The notes under the pieces are model-generated. The model searched no databases, was not told where the DNA came from, and worked only from the letters and a program-made list of their open reading frames with translations. From Taxillus chinensis (taxonomy: Eukaryota; Streptophyta; Magnoliopsida; Santalales; Loranthaceae), in contig CM042086.1 of the NCBI GenBank assembly GCA_023512835.1, positions 159,001 through 223,000 of the forward strand: a DNA stretch of 64,000 nucleotides, in the 5' to 3' direction. Position 1 is the stretch's first letter. Every line of letters starts with the position of its first letter. The translations under genes were made by a program, and so were the position numbers. Positions 35,229 to 48,478 of this stretch are shown here, piece after piece.

Positions 35229-38200
35229 CAATCAAAGCAAGTGGATCCTCGATAGTGGATGCTCCGGACATATGACAGGTGATCAAACTCCGCTTGTTGA
35301 AGTTAATGACAAATGATGTCTATCCGTTTCATATGGTGACAACAGCAAAGGTAAGACTGTCGGGTATAACACTTTAACCAATGGCTGTGTATCAATCACA
35401 AGAGTTACACTAGTCGAAGGTTTGAAGCATAATTTGCTAAGTATCAGTAATTTATGTGACAAAGGATTTACTGTTTCCTTCATGTCCAACACCTATACAG
35501 TAAGGGAAAACTTATCCGAAGATGTTAAGTTATCCGGATCAAGAGATGGGGACATATACTCAGTGGTCTTAAGAAATAATTCTTCTGACCTGTATGCTTC
35601 CTCACTACAATATCAGATGAAGATAGTTGGCTATGGCACAAGCGATGCGCACATTTAAACTTTAAGACCTTGTCTAAGTTAGCGTCACTTGATCTTGTCA
35701 CTGGTCTACCTAAACACAAATACTCCAGAGACTCTCTCTGTCGAGAATGCCAACTTGGCAAACAGACCAAACATAGCTTTTAAGAGCAAATCAGTTAATT
35801 CAATAACTGCTCCTCTATAACTTCTTCATATGGACCTCTGTGGTCCCATTTCTGTTCCTTCACTAGCTGGTGCGAGATATACCCTTGTGGTTATCGATGA
35901 TTTCACTAGGTACACATGGGTGGTGTTCCTGAAATCTAAGGATCAAACCTTTGAGCATCTTGTAGATCTTTTCAACTAGATAAGCAACTCACAAGGACTG
36001 AGCATAAAGTGCATCAGGAGTGATCATGGTACAGAATTTGATTTTTTAGATATGAGATCATATTGTTCTGAACAGGGCATTCAGCATGACTTCTCAACGC
36101 CCAGAACTCCACAACAAAATGGGGTAGCTAAGCGCAAGAATCGCACTTTACTCGAGGCTGGCAGATCTATGTTAGCAGGGGGAAAACTTCCTCTCAGTTT
36201 ATGGGCTGAAGCTGTGTCCACTGCCTGCTATGTTCAGAACAAAACTCTAATAAATAAATCTACCATGAAAACACCCTATGAGATGTGGAGAGGACGAAAG
36301 CCTTCAATTTCACATTTTAGAGCTTTTGGGTGTACTTGCTATATATTGAACAACGGCAAAGAACCCCGGAATAAATTTGAACCAAAATCTGATGATGGCA
36401 TTTTTGTCGGGTGCTCATTACATAGTAAGGCTTATCGGGTCTTCAATAGAAAACTTTTTAAAGTTGAAGAATCTATCCATGTGACCTTTGATGAAACTAA
36501 TCTTGATTGGTCAAAAGTTACTTATTCAAGTTCTAATGTACAGGTTTAGGACAATAACATCGACTATTCTAAGTTTATGAATGTTCCTGTTACACATACT
36601 GACCAACCACGTGGCACCAGCGAAGCACAATGAAATGATATGGATGATGCTATGGATGAATCAGACTCAGGACTACCATTAAACTCCAGACATACTCCTA
36701 CGGATATCCAAAATTCCGGAGTACCTTCAAGTCCGTCCGGACCAGTTAACACTGAAAGCAACAGTGTTGAAGAACCACTTAGTTCTACCGTACCTGCTAA
36801 TACGGAAATATCTGGTCCGGAAGAAGCTCAACCAGTGGATATACCTAAACCACCTAATCTGGAAGAGCTTCAAATTATACAAGATTAACCATCACATGCA
36901 CAAAATTACAGGTGGACTCGAAACCATCCCTCAGATCAAGTGATTGGTGATCCTACTGTTGGTGTAAGAACAAGAGCAGCCACCTCCAACATTTGTCTTT
37001 ATCCATGTTTTCTATCTCAAATAGAACCAAAGGTGGTAGATGAAGCTCTTCAGGATTCGAAGTGGATAGAAGCCATGCAAGAAGAGCTGAATCAATTTTA
37101 GCGAAATGATGTGTGGACTCTAGTACTAAGGCCTAAGTTTCAGCAAGTCATTGGGGTTAAATGGGTGTTCCGGAACAAGCTTGATACGGATGGACTAGTA
37201 ATCCAGAACAAAGCCAGACTGGTAGCCAAAGGATATTGTGAAGAAGAAGGAATAGACTATGACGAGACCTTTGCTCCGGTAGCAAGACTTGAGGCAATCA
37301 GAATGTTTCTGGCATATGCTTCATATGAAAGCTTCATAGTTTATCAAATGGACGTCAAAAGCACATTTCTGAATGGAGATCTTCAAGAGGAGGTTTACGT
37401 TGAACAACCTCCCGGTTTCATTGAACCTAAGACAGGACATCTAGTCTCCAAGCTTCAGAAAGCTTTGTATGGTTTGAAGCAAGCTCCAAGAGCCTGGTAT
37501 GACACACTGTCAGAATTCCTACTTGCTCACAACTTCCAAAAGGGGAAGATAGACACCACTCTATTTCTACGAAACGAGAAAGGACATACTCTGATCGTAC
37601 AGATATATGTGGATGATATCATTTTCGGATCAACAAATCCGAACCTTTGTGAAGAGTTTGCAAAGTTGATGACTGGCAAGTTTGAGATGAGCATGATGGG
37701 AGAACTATCCTACTTCCTTGGAATAGAAGTTAAACAATTGAAGGAAGGGATCTTCATTAATCAAGCTAAGTATACACGTGATCTTATTAAGAAGTTTGGT
37801 ATGGAAGGTTCATCTCCCGTCAAGACTCCGATGCCAGTCAGTGCCAAGTTAGATCCTGATGTGGACGACAAATCAGTAAATGTGATTGACTACAGAGGGA
37901 TGATAGGATCCTTGCTGTATCTTACAGCAAGTCGCCCGGACATTATGTTTGCAACTTGCATCTGTGCACGATATCAGGCGAATCCCAAGGAGTCACATAT
38001 GCTTCATGTTAAACGGATATTAAGGTATCTCAAAGGAACGATGAATTTGGGACTTTGGTACCCAAAGGAGTCCAACTTTACCTTATCTGGATACTCTGAT
38101 ACTGATTTTGCTGGGTGTCGCATCGACAGGAAAAGCACAAGCGGTACGTGTCAGTTTCTTGGAAATAGATTAATTTCATGGTTCAGTAAGAAGCAGAATT

Positions 38201-38543
38201 CCGTATCAACCTCTACTGCTGAGGCGGAATATATAGCTGCTGGGAGTTGCTGCGCACAGTTACTCTGGATGCAAAGTGAACTTACTGACTACGATTTCAA
38301 CATGACATCTATTCCACTCTACTGCGACAACACTAGTGCAATTGCTATCAACAACAATCCTGTCATGCACCCAAAGACGAAGCACATTGAGGTAAGGTAT
38401 CACTTCATATGTTCTCAAAAAGCACATATCACTGGAACATGTTGCTACTGAAGATCAACTAGCAAACATACTTAAAAAGCCCCTACCTGATGCAAGGTTT
38501 TCTGAATTACTCTTCCGATTAGGTATGCTTGACTTTTCTGCAT
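35229..38543 (+). pseudogene. SIRE pol: protease, integrase, RT, RNase H
   Basis: Protease active site WILDSGCSGHMTG near 35245; GLKHNLLSISNLCDKG; pre-integrase finger remnant (CRECQLGKQTKHSF); integrase core with aspartates in LHMDLCGP and RSDHGTEF, but lysine in place of the catalytic glutamate (GVAKRKNRTL, near 36125). RT has [35 protein letters not shown] and YVDDIIFGS; RNase H has [16 protein letters not shown] and STAEAEYIA. Stops at 35977, 36547, 36631, 36886 and 37099 are all C-to-T compatible. A small deletion near 38405 shifts the frame before the end. Confidence 0.93.
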
Positions 38544-40045
38544 AGCTTCACTTAAATCACCAACAGTATATCTTCTTTTAGAACATGCATTGTGCTTTTA
38601 TTGAAAGTAATAGATTCATATCGAAGTTAATTTTTCATACTTTCTGCTTAACGTGTCCTATGTGTCTGATAAATACCAAAGTTTTTTTTGGGAGGATGCT
38701 TGCGTTTCCCGACTGAAGTCGTTTAAGCCAACATGATTAAAACTTATATGAATAATCTTTTTAGGATTTCATGATCTTGATTCTCATTCTCCACCACATG
38801 ACAAATGCTGGTTCATTTAGATTGCTCTATTATCATGTATAGTTGAAGAAATGAAATGGGTTAGCTCGGAATGTCTGGTGGATGTATATGCAGTCGCAGT
38901 CTGATCAGCTTCTGAAGTGTAGGTTCCTAAAAGGGTAGACAACGCTAACTTTCTCTAAGTAGGAAATGTCAACCGAGAGGATCGCACGATCTACGGGGAA
39001 GAAAATGTTTCATTGATCAATCTAGTAATACCCCTTGTATATGTCTCATGACCTCTTTCTTAGTTGTCTATCTGAGGGGGAGTCTTTCACTGAGAGGATC
39101 GCATGATCTAAGGGGGAGCAAAAGCTTCATTTATTACCTCTTAATGACCCCTTTTATGTCTCGGATGCTCCTTCCTCTAAACTTTCACTTCCGGATCTGA
39201 CTGGACATGCAATGATGAATCAGAATTATGGCATGGCTGGATGTCTTTCTTTCCTCAACTGTGCATTTTAATCGGACAATAATCTGCCTGCTTTTGACAT
39301 GCGTTCCTATCCCCAGTTTCACTTATGAATCCTAACTTGGGAAAATCATATGATTTTTAATTTATCTTAGCTATCACTGTCAGTATGAAGGTTTCGCTAT
39401 GTTGACTTACATGAACTTATGTATTTATCAGTTGTCATATGCATTTTCTTCAGTAATTTGATCATAATTCACATGTATGTGTCTTGTTACTATTCTTACA
39501 TATGCGTAAGTTCTGTCTCTTTTTAGTTCGGATTATGATGTTCTCACTTAGACTATTTGATCCATATCCGTACTAACTCAACCTGTTAGTCTACTGTTTC
39601 TTTAGTTTATTTTTCCAGCTATAGGTTCAGATTTTCTTTGCACTTCATTGCTCTATCTTGTTTTGATGTCTCGGATTTGAAGTGTTGTGGTACTTCTTAT
39701 TTCCTTGACACCAAGACAACAAAAGAATCATTCTTTATCAGCACTCAGCTTCTACAGACAGTCACTCTATCATCCGGATATAGTTCACACGGACAATATC
39801 AAGCCCAGATGAGAGTCGGTTTAATTCCTCCCAACTCTTGGAATTCTCAATTCGCGATAAACCAAGTGATTATCTTACATCGCATCTTTTTGAGGAGGAA
39901 TAATGATGGTTCATTAAATGCACGTCTCGAGCCTGGTAATTTGCCTTTTCAAAATTCGGTAGTATAAATATAGCTGTCATTATTGAATGGTTAACATGGC
40001 CGCCACGTCATCAGTTTACTCGATGGCGCTAATACATCAAGTCTA
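38544..40045 (+). other. Spacer between SIRE pol and the third ORF
   Basis: No coding sequence recognised. It has a direct repeat (38973-39010 and 39091-39128) and several G-rich PPT-like tracts (for example AGGGGGAG at 39111). A TATA-like GTATAAATATAG lies at 39961-39972, about 75 bp before the ORF. Confidence 0.6.
38973..39128 (+). repeat. Direct repeat with inverted GATCG core and purine tract
   Basis: Two copies of about 38 bp, 118 bp apart, each with GAGAGGATCGCA, then GATCTA, then a purine-rich tail (ACGGGGAAGAAAA or AAGGGGGAGCAAAA). Confidence 0.75.
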
Positions 40046-42946
40046 ATGACATTGGATTGTCAGGCGGATCACTGCTCATCTCGCTTAAACCCGAGACCCG
40101 TTGGCTTTCACGGAATGAGTCCTATTTATACTGAACTCTCACGCGAGCACGAGGCTATCGCTTTCACTACTCAGAACCCTAAACTCTCGTTGTTCTCTAT
40201 TCACCAAAGACCTCCCCTTCCTTCTCCTTCAATCGTCCAATTCCAATGGCATCTCCCACTCTCTGCCTGGGCCGGCATTTCCGACCCTCCTGCCTGGCTC
40301 GATGAGGTTTGCTCCTTTCTAGCCTCCAGTGGTCTCCTCGGCATCGTCTCTGCCCCGACTGATCTTCTCATCTCAAATGTCCGATCTTTCTATGAGCACT
40401 TCGAATCCAATGAGCAGTCGATTGTCTCTGGTATCCGAGGTCAACCCATTAAGATCACTCCTCAAGTGATCCGTGACGCCTTCCATTTCCCAAGCGGCAG
40501 TGATTACCGGCCGAGCGCTCAAACCATGGCTACTGCCATGGGATGTCCCTCCAAAGTGAAGGAATACAAGCTGAAGTCTTTTCCAGGTCCCTATCGTTGT
40601 ATGGCCACCATACTCAGTCGATGCTTACTGGCTCGCTCTACGGCTCTTGACTCAGTCCCGTACGATTTGCTCATGGCGATGTACGTGGTCTTTAAGCAAT
40701 TGCCTCTAGACTGGGGCGATTTTCTTTTTCGGGTTATGCGGAACGGCAAACGGAATTCGTCTTTCGGACAGATTCTCTCATTACCTTTCAGAAATCTACA
40801 CCCCGCGCACTTCCAGGACCAGTTGAAAATTCCCTTCCCGCAGAATTTTTACTTTTGTCATCTCACCTCCGATGGGACGCTCACTGTCCGCCATCCTCCT
40901 GTCTCTCGTGCATGCGTTGTTGTATCGGAACATCAAGATAGTTCCGTTGGTGAACCCGCCCCCAGCTCGGGTCACGAGGTTAGCTCCACCCACCGGTCTT
41001 CACGCATCCGGTCCGTTGCCGCTCCGGCACGCTCCCGCAGTTCACAGCACAACTTTCGTGCTGCTCCTTCTGATGCTGCAGGGCCCTCTTAGCCGCTTCC
41101 CCATGACACTGTTTCTTCAGCCCCTCCTGCTGATGCCCCTGCTGTTATCCCTCCTGCTACTGCTACTGCTGCTCCCGCACCCACCTCTCCGGTGACTGCT
41201 GCCATTGCTGCTGTCATCGCTGACATACCTACCTCTCCTACAGCTGCCTCTCCAGCACGCATTGTTGACCCTCAAGACTACCTCGACCATCTTCCCACCG
41301 ACATTTTGACTAACTGCCGGCTTCGTTTCAGTCTAGCTCACACTGCCGACATCCCTAAATTTCCTCTCCAGGTGTATTACACCAAACATACCCAAACCCC
41401 GGAAGCTATGATTATTTGGAACTCTGACAACGGTTTTCTAATGTCGTCTCTGCTTCAGGCCGCACCTCCAACTGCTGCTGCCTCTTCCGGACTTGCTCAT
41501 GACGCACGGACTCCTATCCCTGCTGAGGCTGGTCCCTCCTCTCCTGCGAACATTCCCCTCATTGACCTCTCCGGTCAGAGTGGCTCCGCTACACCTGCTG
41601 CTGCTGCTGTTCCCTCATCGTTCTCTCCACCTGTTGACTCCTCCGCCTGCGCACTCCTGCACCTTTACATGCAGGGGAGTCCTCAAAGGCTCCTGCCTCT
41701 GGCCTTGGGCGTACCTCATTTGCCACGATCCTGTCTGAAGCCGCGGCCTCTAGCTCAGCTAGATCGTATTGCAAAGGACAATCACTCCCGGGCCCAGGTC
41801 ATTGCTGATAAAGTTGATGAAATCAGGACCCAGATCCTTTCCGCTCTCTCCAACTCCTCTCTCTCACTGGATTGGAAGCTAGACCTTATTGCCCAATCTT
41901 TTTCGGGCCTATCCACTTCTGTCCGGGATCTGACTCAGGTTTTGGGTCGTCCCTCTCGCCCTCCTTGCCGATCTGCCAAACAGGGGGAGAATGCCCCATC
42001 TGATCCATCCCCTTACACTACTGCTCCTGATACTACTGACGTTCCCAGCCGAAGACCTGCACTTACTCTTCCTCCGGGCCTCCCAGTTCCCAAACGTAGC
42101 CAATTCTTTGGATCGTCTAGTGCTGCTCCAGCTCTTTCTGACTGTACCAGCTCCTCCACTGCAGCTCCCTCCTCATCTACTCAAGCTCTGCAAGTCACGT
42201 TTCACCCATCATACGCGGAATTGGACCCATATGGTACAGATGGGCGTGTACATGCTGCCATGTTAGCATATGCGAGTGCTACTCCCTCTACCCCAAAAAG
42301 GTTTTTGTTATCTCTGACCCCTTTCTCCCCTGAAGACATAAGCACCCTACTGTCGGAGAAAGGACAGTTCTCCACTGAGGACATTGACAACTTCACCTTG
42401 GCGGTGAAGGAAGAGATGAGGTTGTTCCCCACCTTGTACCAAGAAGAGCATCTGATCGATATCCTACCTTGTTGGCTTGATCACTACCTTCCTGAAATGG
42501 ACTTCCTTCAGACCCTCATCAATGGAACAGCTGAGAATAGTAAGCCATGGAAAGATCTTACAACTGTTCTCATAGAGATTAGAAAGGTAGTTGTTCTGAA
42601 TGACTCTCATCAGGTTGTGGGACATTAGATGAGAAGAAGCCAACTTGGACCACTACTCCGGACTCTGTCAGATGCTGTCAGACAAAGTGGACTCTTTGAA
42701 TCAATTGGCCAACCTCCTCTGCCTCCCAATGCTCTTCTCAATTCGACAATTCTGAGCGAAGGAGAAATTCCCCAACAACCTGACGGAGAAAGCTGTGGAG
42801 CCTATGTCTGCTACTTTATTAGGCACATTTTGAAGTATGATCCTAACTGGAATTATTTTTTTCTGTGCACTAAAGAGCAGCCTAAGCGGCTAAGGGAGCA
42901 AGCAGCAACTAAAATCTTCAAGTACAGTAAGCCTTACAATTCTTAG
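40046..42946 (+). pseudogene. SIRE third ORF: plant-transposon-like N-terminus, Ulp1-like end
   Basis: One frame of about 967 codons is broken by only two TAG stops (41090, 42626). Residues 1-320 include NVRSFYEHFESNEQ and ITPQVIRDAFHFP, reminiscent of the 'putative plant transposon protein' domain. A long Ala/Pro/Ser-rich region follows, then a C-terminal part with IRKVVVLNDSH and PQQPDGESCGAYVCYFI, matching the Asp loop and the Gln/Cys box of C48 (Ulp1/SENP) proteases. The expected HW motif reads KPW, so the catalytic His seems lost. Start could be ATG 40046 or 40115. It occupies the place of the env-like ORF of SIRE. Function unknown. Confidence 0.7.
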
Positions 42947-44229
42947 TATAACTTTTGTACTAAGGCTTACTTTTGTTGGTCCCTAGTAGCCTAGAGGGGG
43001 GTGAATAGGCTAATATCAAAACTCTTTTTCTCTCTCAGGTACAACACAATCTGGTTACGAGATGTAAAATCAATGCGGAAGATTACCAAATAGTGGATGT
43101 ATTTTGCTTTATTATCTAATGATAATTACAACAAAATAAGCAGCAATTACAGTTGATTACAACAACACTCAGTTTTACAGTTACACACACTGGCATTTAT
43201 AATCTCTATGAGCTCTTGTACAACTACCTTTCTTACGCGCGTATAAGTTCTTTCTTTGGTATATATCGCACTCTTTAAGTGTACAACACTACAGATATAT
43301 ATAGACATCCTAGGAATCTAGCTTGGAACTCTAATTTCCGAGCACTGTGTAAACATTAAGTTCTTCTCGGAAAATGCTTCTGCTATAACTGCTTCAGATG
43401 TGGAGCTCGAAATATTGGAAGCATAAGTGAATTGAATTACTTCGCATGATTCCAATTGCATTTGGGACTGCATCCACAACTCTGAGTGTTCCACGTGTAA
43501 GACAGTTTCGATCTTCAATGAGTTTGTCTTACATTAGAACACCGCGAGCTGATATCATAAATGCGGTATGAATAAGTTGAAGTAGCGTCTTTTTAGTCCG
43601 GTGTAGATTTCCTTACTCCATATCAACGAGGCTCGGATCCTTACTCCGTGTCAGTTGTTGCTTACTCCATGTATATGAAGTCCTAAAATCCTTATTCCGT
43701 GCCAGCGCTTCCTTACTCCGCATGAGGTAGATATGCGGAATCCTTATTCCGCATTAGTGCTTGTCACGTCCCGGTTTTCCAACCCGAAGAGACCGGAACG
43801 TGACCCCCCCTTTACCCGGGTTTGGATAAAGGGGTGGAACACAACATTCACTTCAGAAACCAAAATCACACAATTATTTAATTGAAACCATATGCCTTTA
43901 TTATGTTTCAAACTTCATTACAATATCTCCCCGCTGGGGTTACAATGCCTCAACAAAATTACATAATGCAAATAACACAAAACAAAGCCACAAAACAGAA
44001 CTCTTCCACCTTGGTGTTCCCACCTAACGCCTGTAGGTTCCTGCAAGAAAACACACCACAGTAGGAGGGGTGAGCATCCACGGCCCGCATGGGGATCAAG
44101 TCTCCCCTACCCATCCCATGCTCCTAGCATCTACATGCCATGTGTACAAGTGCAGTGTCGTGTTACAATCATTTCAACAGACAATAACAAACCACACCAG
44201 TAGTTATAATTCTCTATCACACAAGCCAC

Positions 44230-44385
44230 AAGTGATTTAACCGCCTCTTCAGGCCACTGATTTAACCGCCTCTCAGGCAAAGTAGTTTAACCGCCTCTTC
44301 AGGCAAAGTAATTTAACCGCCTCTTCAGGCCACTGGTTTAACTGCCTCTCAGGCAAAGTAATTTAACCGCCTTTTCAGGCCAGAT
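44230..44385 (-). repeat. 27-29 bp minisatellite in family X LTR
   Basis: Six units of the form TTTAACCGCCTCTTCAGGC plus a spacer such as AAAGTAA or CACTGA. The same unit is repeated at 60790-60925 in copy C. Confidence 0.88.
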
Positions 44386-44960
44386 ACCACAGTCATGCAC
44401 ACAACACACACCATAGTCACTCAAGCATAAAACCAAACACTTGGTGTGCACCCGTTCACAAGTGCACAACCCAGCCATTCAGGCAATATAACAAACACCC
44501 AGCATGCATACATACACCAAATCACAAGTCCAGCCACACAGGCATATTATCAAACACATACTAGGCATATTCACACAGACATATTCACACAGGCATTTTC
44601 TCAAACACTTAATATGCACTAACCACCCAACTTCAGAAATCACACCAAAACGCCACTGAAGGCCAACATTCATATAGGAGGTCACACCTATATGAATTTA
44701 CATATAAATAATATAGTAATAACAATAGAAACTCGATAAATCCTCTACACCGGGCCTAACCCCGGAACAGACCAGGTGAGACAGAACCCCTACCTTAAAG
44801 AAGATCCTCCTTGCTCCCGCGCTAGACGCCGTCCTTCCCACGCAAGACGCTCCGGCAGCAACCAGCAGTTCTCCTCCTTTCCCTCTCTCTAGCTCTCTCT
44901 CTCCACGACGGCCCAGGGTGGTCAAAAAACCCCTAACCCTAGAACAAGGAGTCTCCTCAT

Positions 44961-45039
44961 CCTTATATAGACCCCCCGCTATCAAAACGACGTAGTTTTG
45001 ATTAAGTGAAACCCAGGATAAAAACGACGTAGTTTTGAT
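44961..45039 (-). promoter_or_regulatory. Family X copy A LTR promoter
   Basis: TATA box CTATATAAGG (44961-44970). Palindromes at 44981-45002 and 45018-45039, the nearer one 10 bp upstream of the TATA box. Confidence 0.7.
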
Positions 45040-45592
45040 TACACAAGCTACCACCTTCTTGCTTCCATACACGCCAAAATATCCACAATTCCAACATGGT
45101 CCTTTGGGAAAAGATGATTAGAATAACAAAACTAAGGTAACCATGCAAAAATATGCCTACACGCCAATTTGAATGCCAATTCCCCAATTGGCGTGCAGCT
45201 CCAAATGCACTCAAACTTCACCCCAAGCCTCCTTGCATCTTGTAGAGGTCTGAGAAGCAAAAATATGCTTGCATGTGAAATGGGTGAATTCACGTGCAGC
45301 TCCAAATTCTCTGAAATTTCTGTGGTAGATAGAGGACCTCATTCTAAGCAACTTTTGTTCTTGCACGCCAATTGTTTGAGGCCATCTACTATATCAAAAG
45401 TGAGCTCCAAAATCTGCCAAAACAACTTAAAACCGCATGTATATGCATAGCATCTTCCTAGGGCATAAATGTACGTTATCACTTGTCACATACACCTCCC
45501 AAAAGTCCCCTCTTGGGCTCATCTCTTACCTCAAACTTGTGCACCAACATCCAAGGTGTTTGTGGTTAACTTCTTACACATGGGTCATTACA

Positions 45593-48124
45593 TCCTCTCC
45601 CCCTTAGGACTTTTCGTCATCGAAAAGAAACAACATACAAGGAAAACAAACACAAGCTACCCATTTGCCACACAGCGAGCCACAACACCCAAATGGTTCA
45701 TACACCGCACATTGTACACAATAGCACATAACACAGTGCCACCACAGTCCATAACCACATGCATCACAATCTATGAAAACACATCCACATGTCACAAATA
45801 CCCATCACAAGCACATTTCATTAACACACATTCAATATAAATAAAAGTCAAAAGTCGAAAGGAAATACAAATACACCAGCCAACAGCCACCCCTCCACCC
45901 TTAAGATTGTTCGTCCTCGAACAACTCTGGGTGTTGCTCACGGATCATGGATTCGCGTTTCCATATTTCCTCCATAGGACGTGTCATCCACGAAAAGACA
46001 ATACACTTTCCATAATGCACATGCTGATGCACATCATCCACAACCATTCACATACCCGCGACTGAAGATATCACACAAGAACACACATGAAGGCATGTAC
46101 CCACAAACCCAATACAACATAGCATGATAGGGAAACACATATTCTAAACTCACAAACAATCCTTGTTCTCCTCACCTAACACATGTCACAAGTATTCACA
46201 TGTCACGACGGTGGACGACATATACGCCCACCCCCAACATGTATGTTTAACAAATCACATAGGTCACAGACCAACTCACATCATAAACACCACCACAAGG
46301 AACAAGGCACAAACAAAACACTACTACACGTTTAACGTTCCACTGCCCACTCGCTGACACCATACAAACTCATCCGCAGGGGGTTTCCTCACAACCTTCC
46401 CACCTTTGGAATGTTCGTCCCCGAAAAGAGAAATCAAGTAGTAAACATCACGAGAAGATCAAAGCAACACATAACACCCATGATCACAACAAGAACTAGA
46501 GCTTGGCCAATTAGCGTGCTGACAACAACTCATGTGAGCAAGTCTGACAATAGTGAGGTTGAGAAACCTCCCACGGATTCATTACGATCCTGACAACCGA
46601 ACAAGGCCAACACCATAAGCCTATGCGTGAAGCATCCATTCGCTAGAATTCATATGATTGAACGAGAAGTCACTGCATCGACATAGTAGGGTACTCGGCG
46701 TTAGACGCCTACTCGTGTCACAATAGGACCAACACTCCACAATGTAAAATACCCAACAATGACACCATCAAAATTTGATGTCAACGGACACCAACACTTT
46801 ACAACGCAGCCACACTCCATATGTAGACCTTACCCTGACGGCAAACACTAAGAGGTCACAAGGAAACACAAACAAACAAGAGAAAAGCATTAGACAAACC
46901 ACAATCGTGTTTCTACACATGGAGATCACCCCAGCAACACCATCATCACTGCTCAAACCGCCTCACTCTATAGTGATACACGCAACAACAGAACCCAACC
47001 AATGCCAAAGGGAACTCAAGATGACTTACAATCCAGGACACAACTACATCAGGATGAAGTGTGCCCTCCACCACCTGGTCACGATCAACAAGACGCCCAA
47101 CGGAGTCCAAGGAGTAACTCAAAACAACGAATTCAGTACCATACCCAATCACGACAAGACTAAAAAGCTACTATCGGGCTAACACCAGTCACGAACGTTG
47201 AGAATCTACTAAAGAATCCCTTGAACCAGAACATCACATAAATAACACCTCCCTGACTACGGTCAGATAGGGATCCACCAAGGGCCCACACAGCCTTCAC
47301 TAACTGAGGCTTATGTTACAACCCAAGTGATAACGCCTTACTCAGTCGGCAGACATTCCATGCGACAGGAATTCTTTGACGCCGGGTAGTTGCCAACAAC
47401 GTAGTTCTCTCCACCCTGGAAAAGTCTCCTACCTGCAACATGACAATAACGGAATCCTCGGTGTCACCACTCACAGGTCACAAAGGAATCCTTTGCCTCC
47501 AGGACATACTCCACCTCATGGCCCACTAACCCTGCTATACCAACCGTCACGTCCTATCTCAATACACCAACAAAACACTCAAACTGACCAAGAAATGCTC
47601 AGGCTCTAGCGTCAGCTTAATGTGATCACTACCATTCCTCCGGGTGGCACAGGAAACAAGACATGCAAACACTTGATTCGGGACTTTCACGTAGTTCCCA
47701 AACACACCAACACCTTGATAGCGTGAACCATCTCCCTTACCGCGTGATACTGTACATGAAAGGTTTTCAAGAGCACAAATGTAGGTCATCCGCCTACCAG
47801 CACTGCTCTAAAACATGCACCTTTGTGACATCCGCCCGACATAAATCGCTCCCCAAGGAGTAGCACTAATACCCCTTCCAAGCAAAAACTGCCAACTGAC
47901 TCAATTCTGGGGATCAAATAACCCCCCTTTTTTTTACTTACCAACAGTTTAATAACACCAGACAAGGAAGAACATAAACAACATCACTTTTAACACTCTT
48001 CCTCATCCTCACACCATAGTTACTATACCAATACACCATGCCTTATCCTTCTCTACACATATGTGTCGCAACACCCACACGTAGCAACTCCGCTATATAC
48101 CTTTACCACTTATACAATACATAC
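45593..48124 (-). other. Internal region of family X copy A, essentially non-coding
   Basis: It starts with the PPT and a hairpin with arms CTTTTCG/CGAAAAG (45610-45627). The only protein trace is the pol C-terminus at 45901-45985. The rest, including open frames up to 135 codons, shows no known domain. It matches the internal region of copy B at 56141-58200. Confidence 0.75.
45901..45985 (-). pseudogene. Pol C-terminal remnant in family X copy A
   Basis: Minus-strand codons read MEEIWKRESMIREQHPELF followed by EDEQS and a stop (45901-45903). This is the last piece of a chromoviral pol, here without the rest of the gene. A stem-loop (45907-45924, arms TTGTTCG/CGAACAA, loop AGGA) overlaps its last codons. 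Confidence 0.75.
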
Positions 48125-48478
48125 TGATGGTCCCTTGGAGCCTAAAGGGGGGGGGGTGAATAGGCTCTTATTAAAACTCTTTGTTTCTCTCAAGACACAA
48201 ACACTTATCTAGTTAAGTAATAGAATCACTGCGGAAGATAACCAGATAGTGGAAGTATTTTGTTTTATTATCACAAGATAAATACAACAAAATAGAAGCA
48301 AGACTCTCTTACACTCTGTTTACAAATGAACTCACACACTAGCCAACTTCTATCTCCAAAGATGAAAACTCTTGTGCATACACAGAATCAGTCTATTCTT
48401 TTCTAACCCACATTCGCTCTTTCACGCACACTTTTTTAATGTACAAGTATGAATATTTATACAAAACATTCCTAAGAG
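48125..48478 (-). mobile_element. Fragment of a diverged SIRE-like LTR
   Basis: It begins TGATGGTCCCTTGGAGCC with GGGGGTGAATAGG, and has a middle like the SIRE LTR (GATAACCAGATAGTGGAAGTA). It is cut at about 48478 within a shared AGCC, where family X LTR sequence resumes, pointing to a microhomology-type deletion. Confidence 0.7.

Larger units (their letters stand above)
31600..42973 (+). mobile_element. SIRE-type Ty1/copia element with a third ORF
   Basis: 5' LTR, tRNA-Met PBS, gag, protease, integrase, RT, RNase H, a 1.5-kb spacer and an extra ORF of about 967 codons. The order PR-INT-RT-RNH defines copia; the long element with an extra ORF after RNH is typical of SIRE/Maximus. Left flank ACAAT does not match the right flank CATGT of the 3' LTR at 50095-51413, so the two ends may come from different insertions. 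Confidence 0.88.
43762..45592 (-). mobile_element. 3' LTR of family X copy A (1831 bp)
   Basis: On the minus strand it starts TGTAATGACCCATGTG after the PPT and ends GGGACGTGACA. It contains two palindromes with a TATA box, a CT-rich leader and a 27-29 bp minisatellite. Confidence 0.87.

Noticed and set aside
40046..42946. A captured host gene with its own exons
   Set aside because: The frame is continuous without introns and lies between SIRE RNase H and LTR, so an element ORF is the simpler reading; host origin of the domain remains open.
46775..47863. Open frames up to 135 codons in family X copy A
   Set aside because: No known domain, and the corresponding parts of copies B and C are not open in the same way by eye; treated as non-coding.
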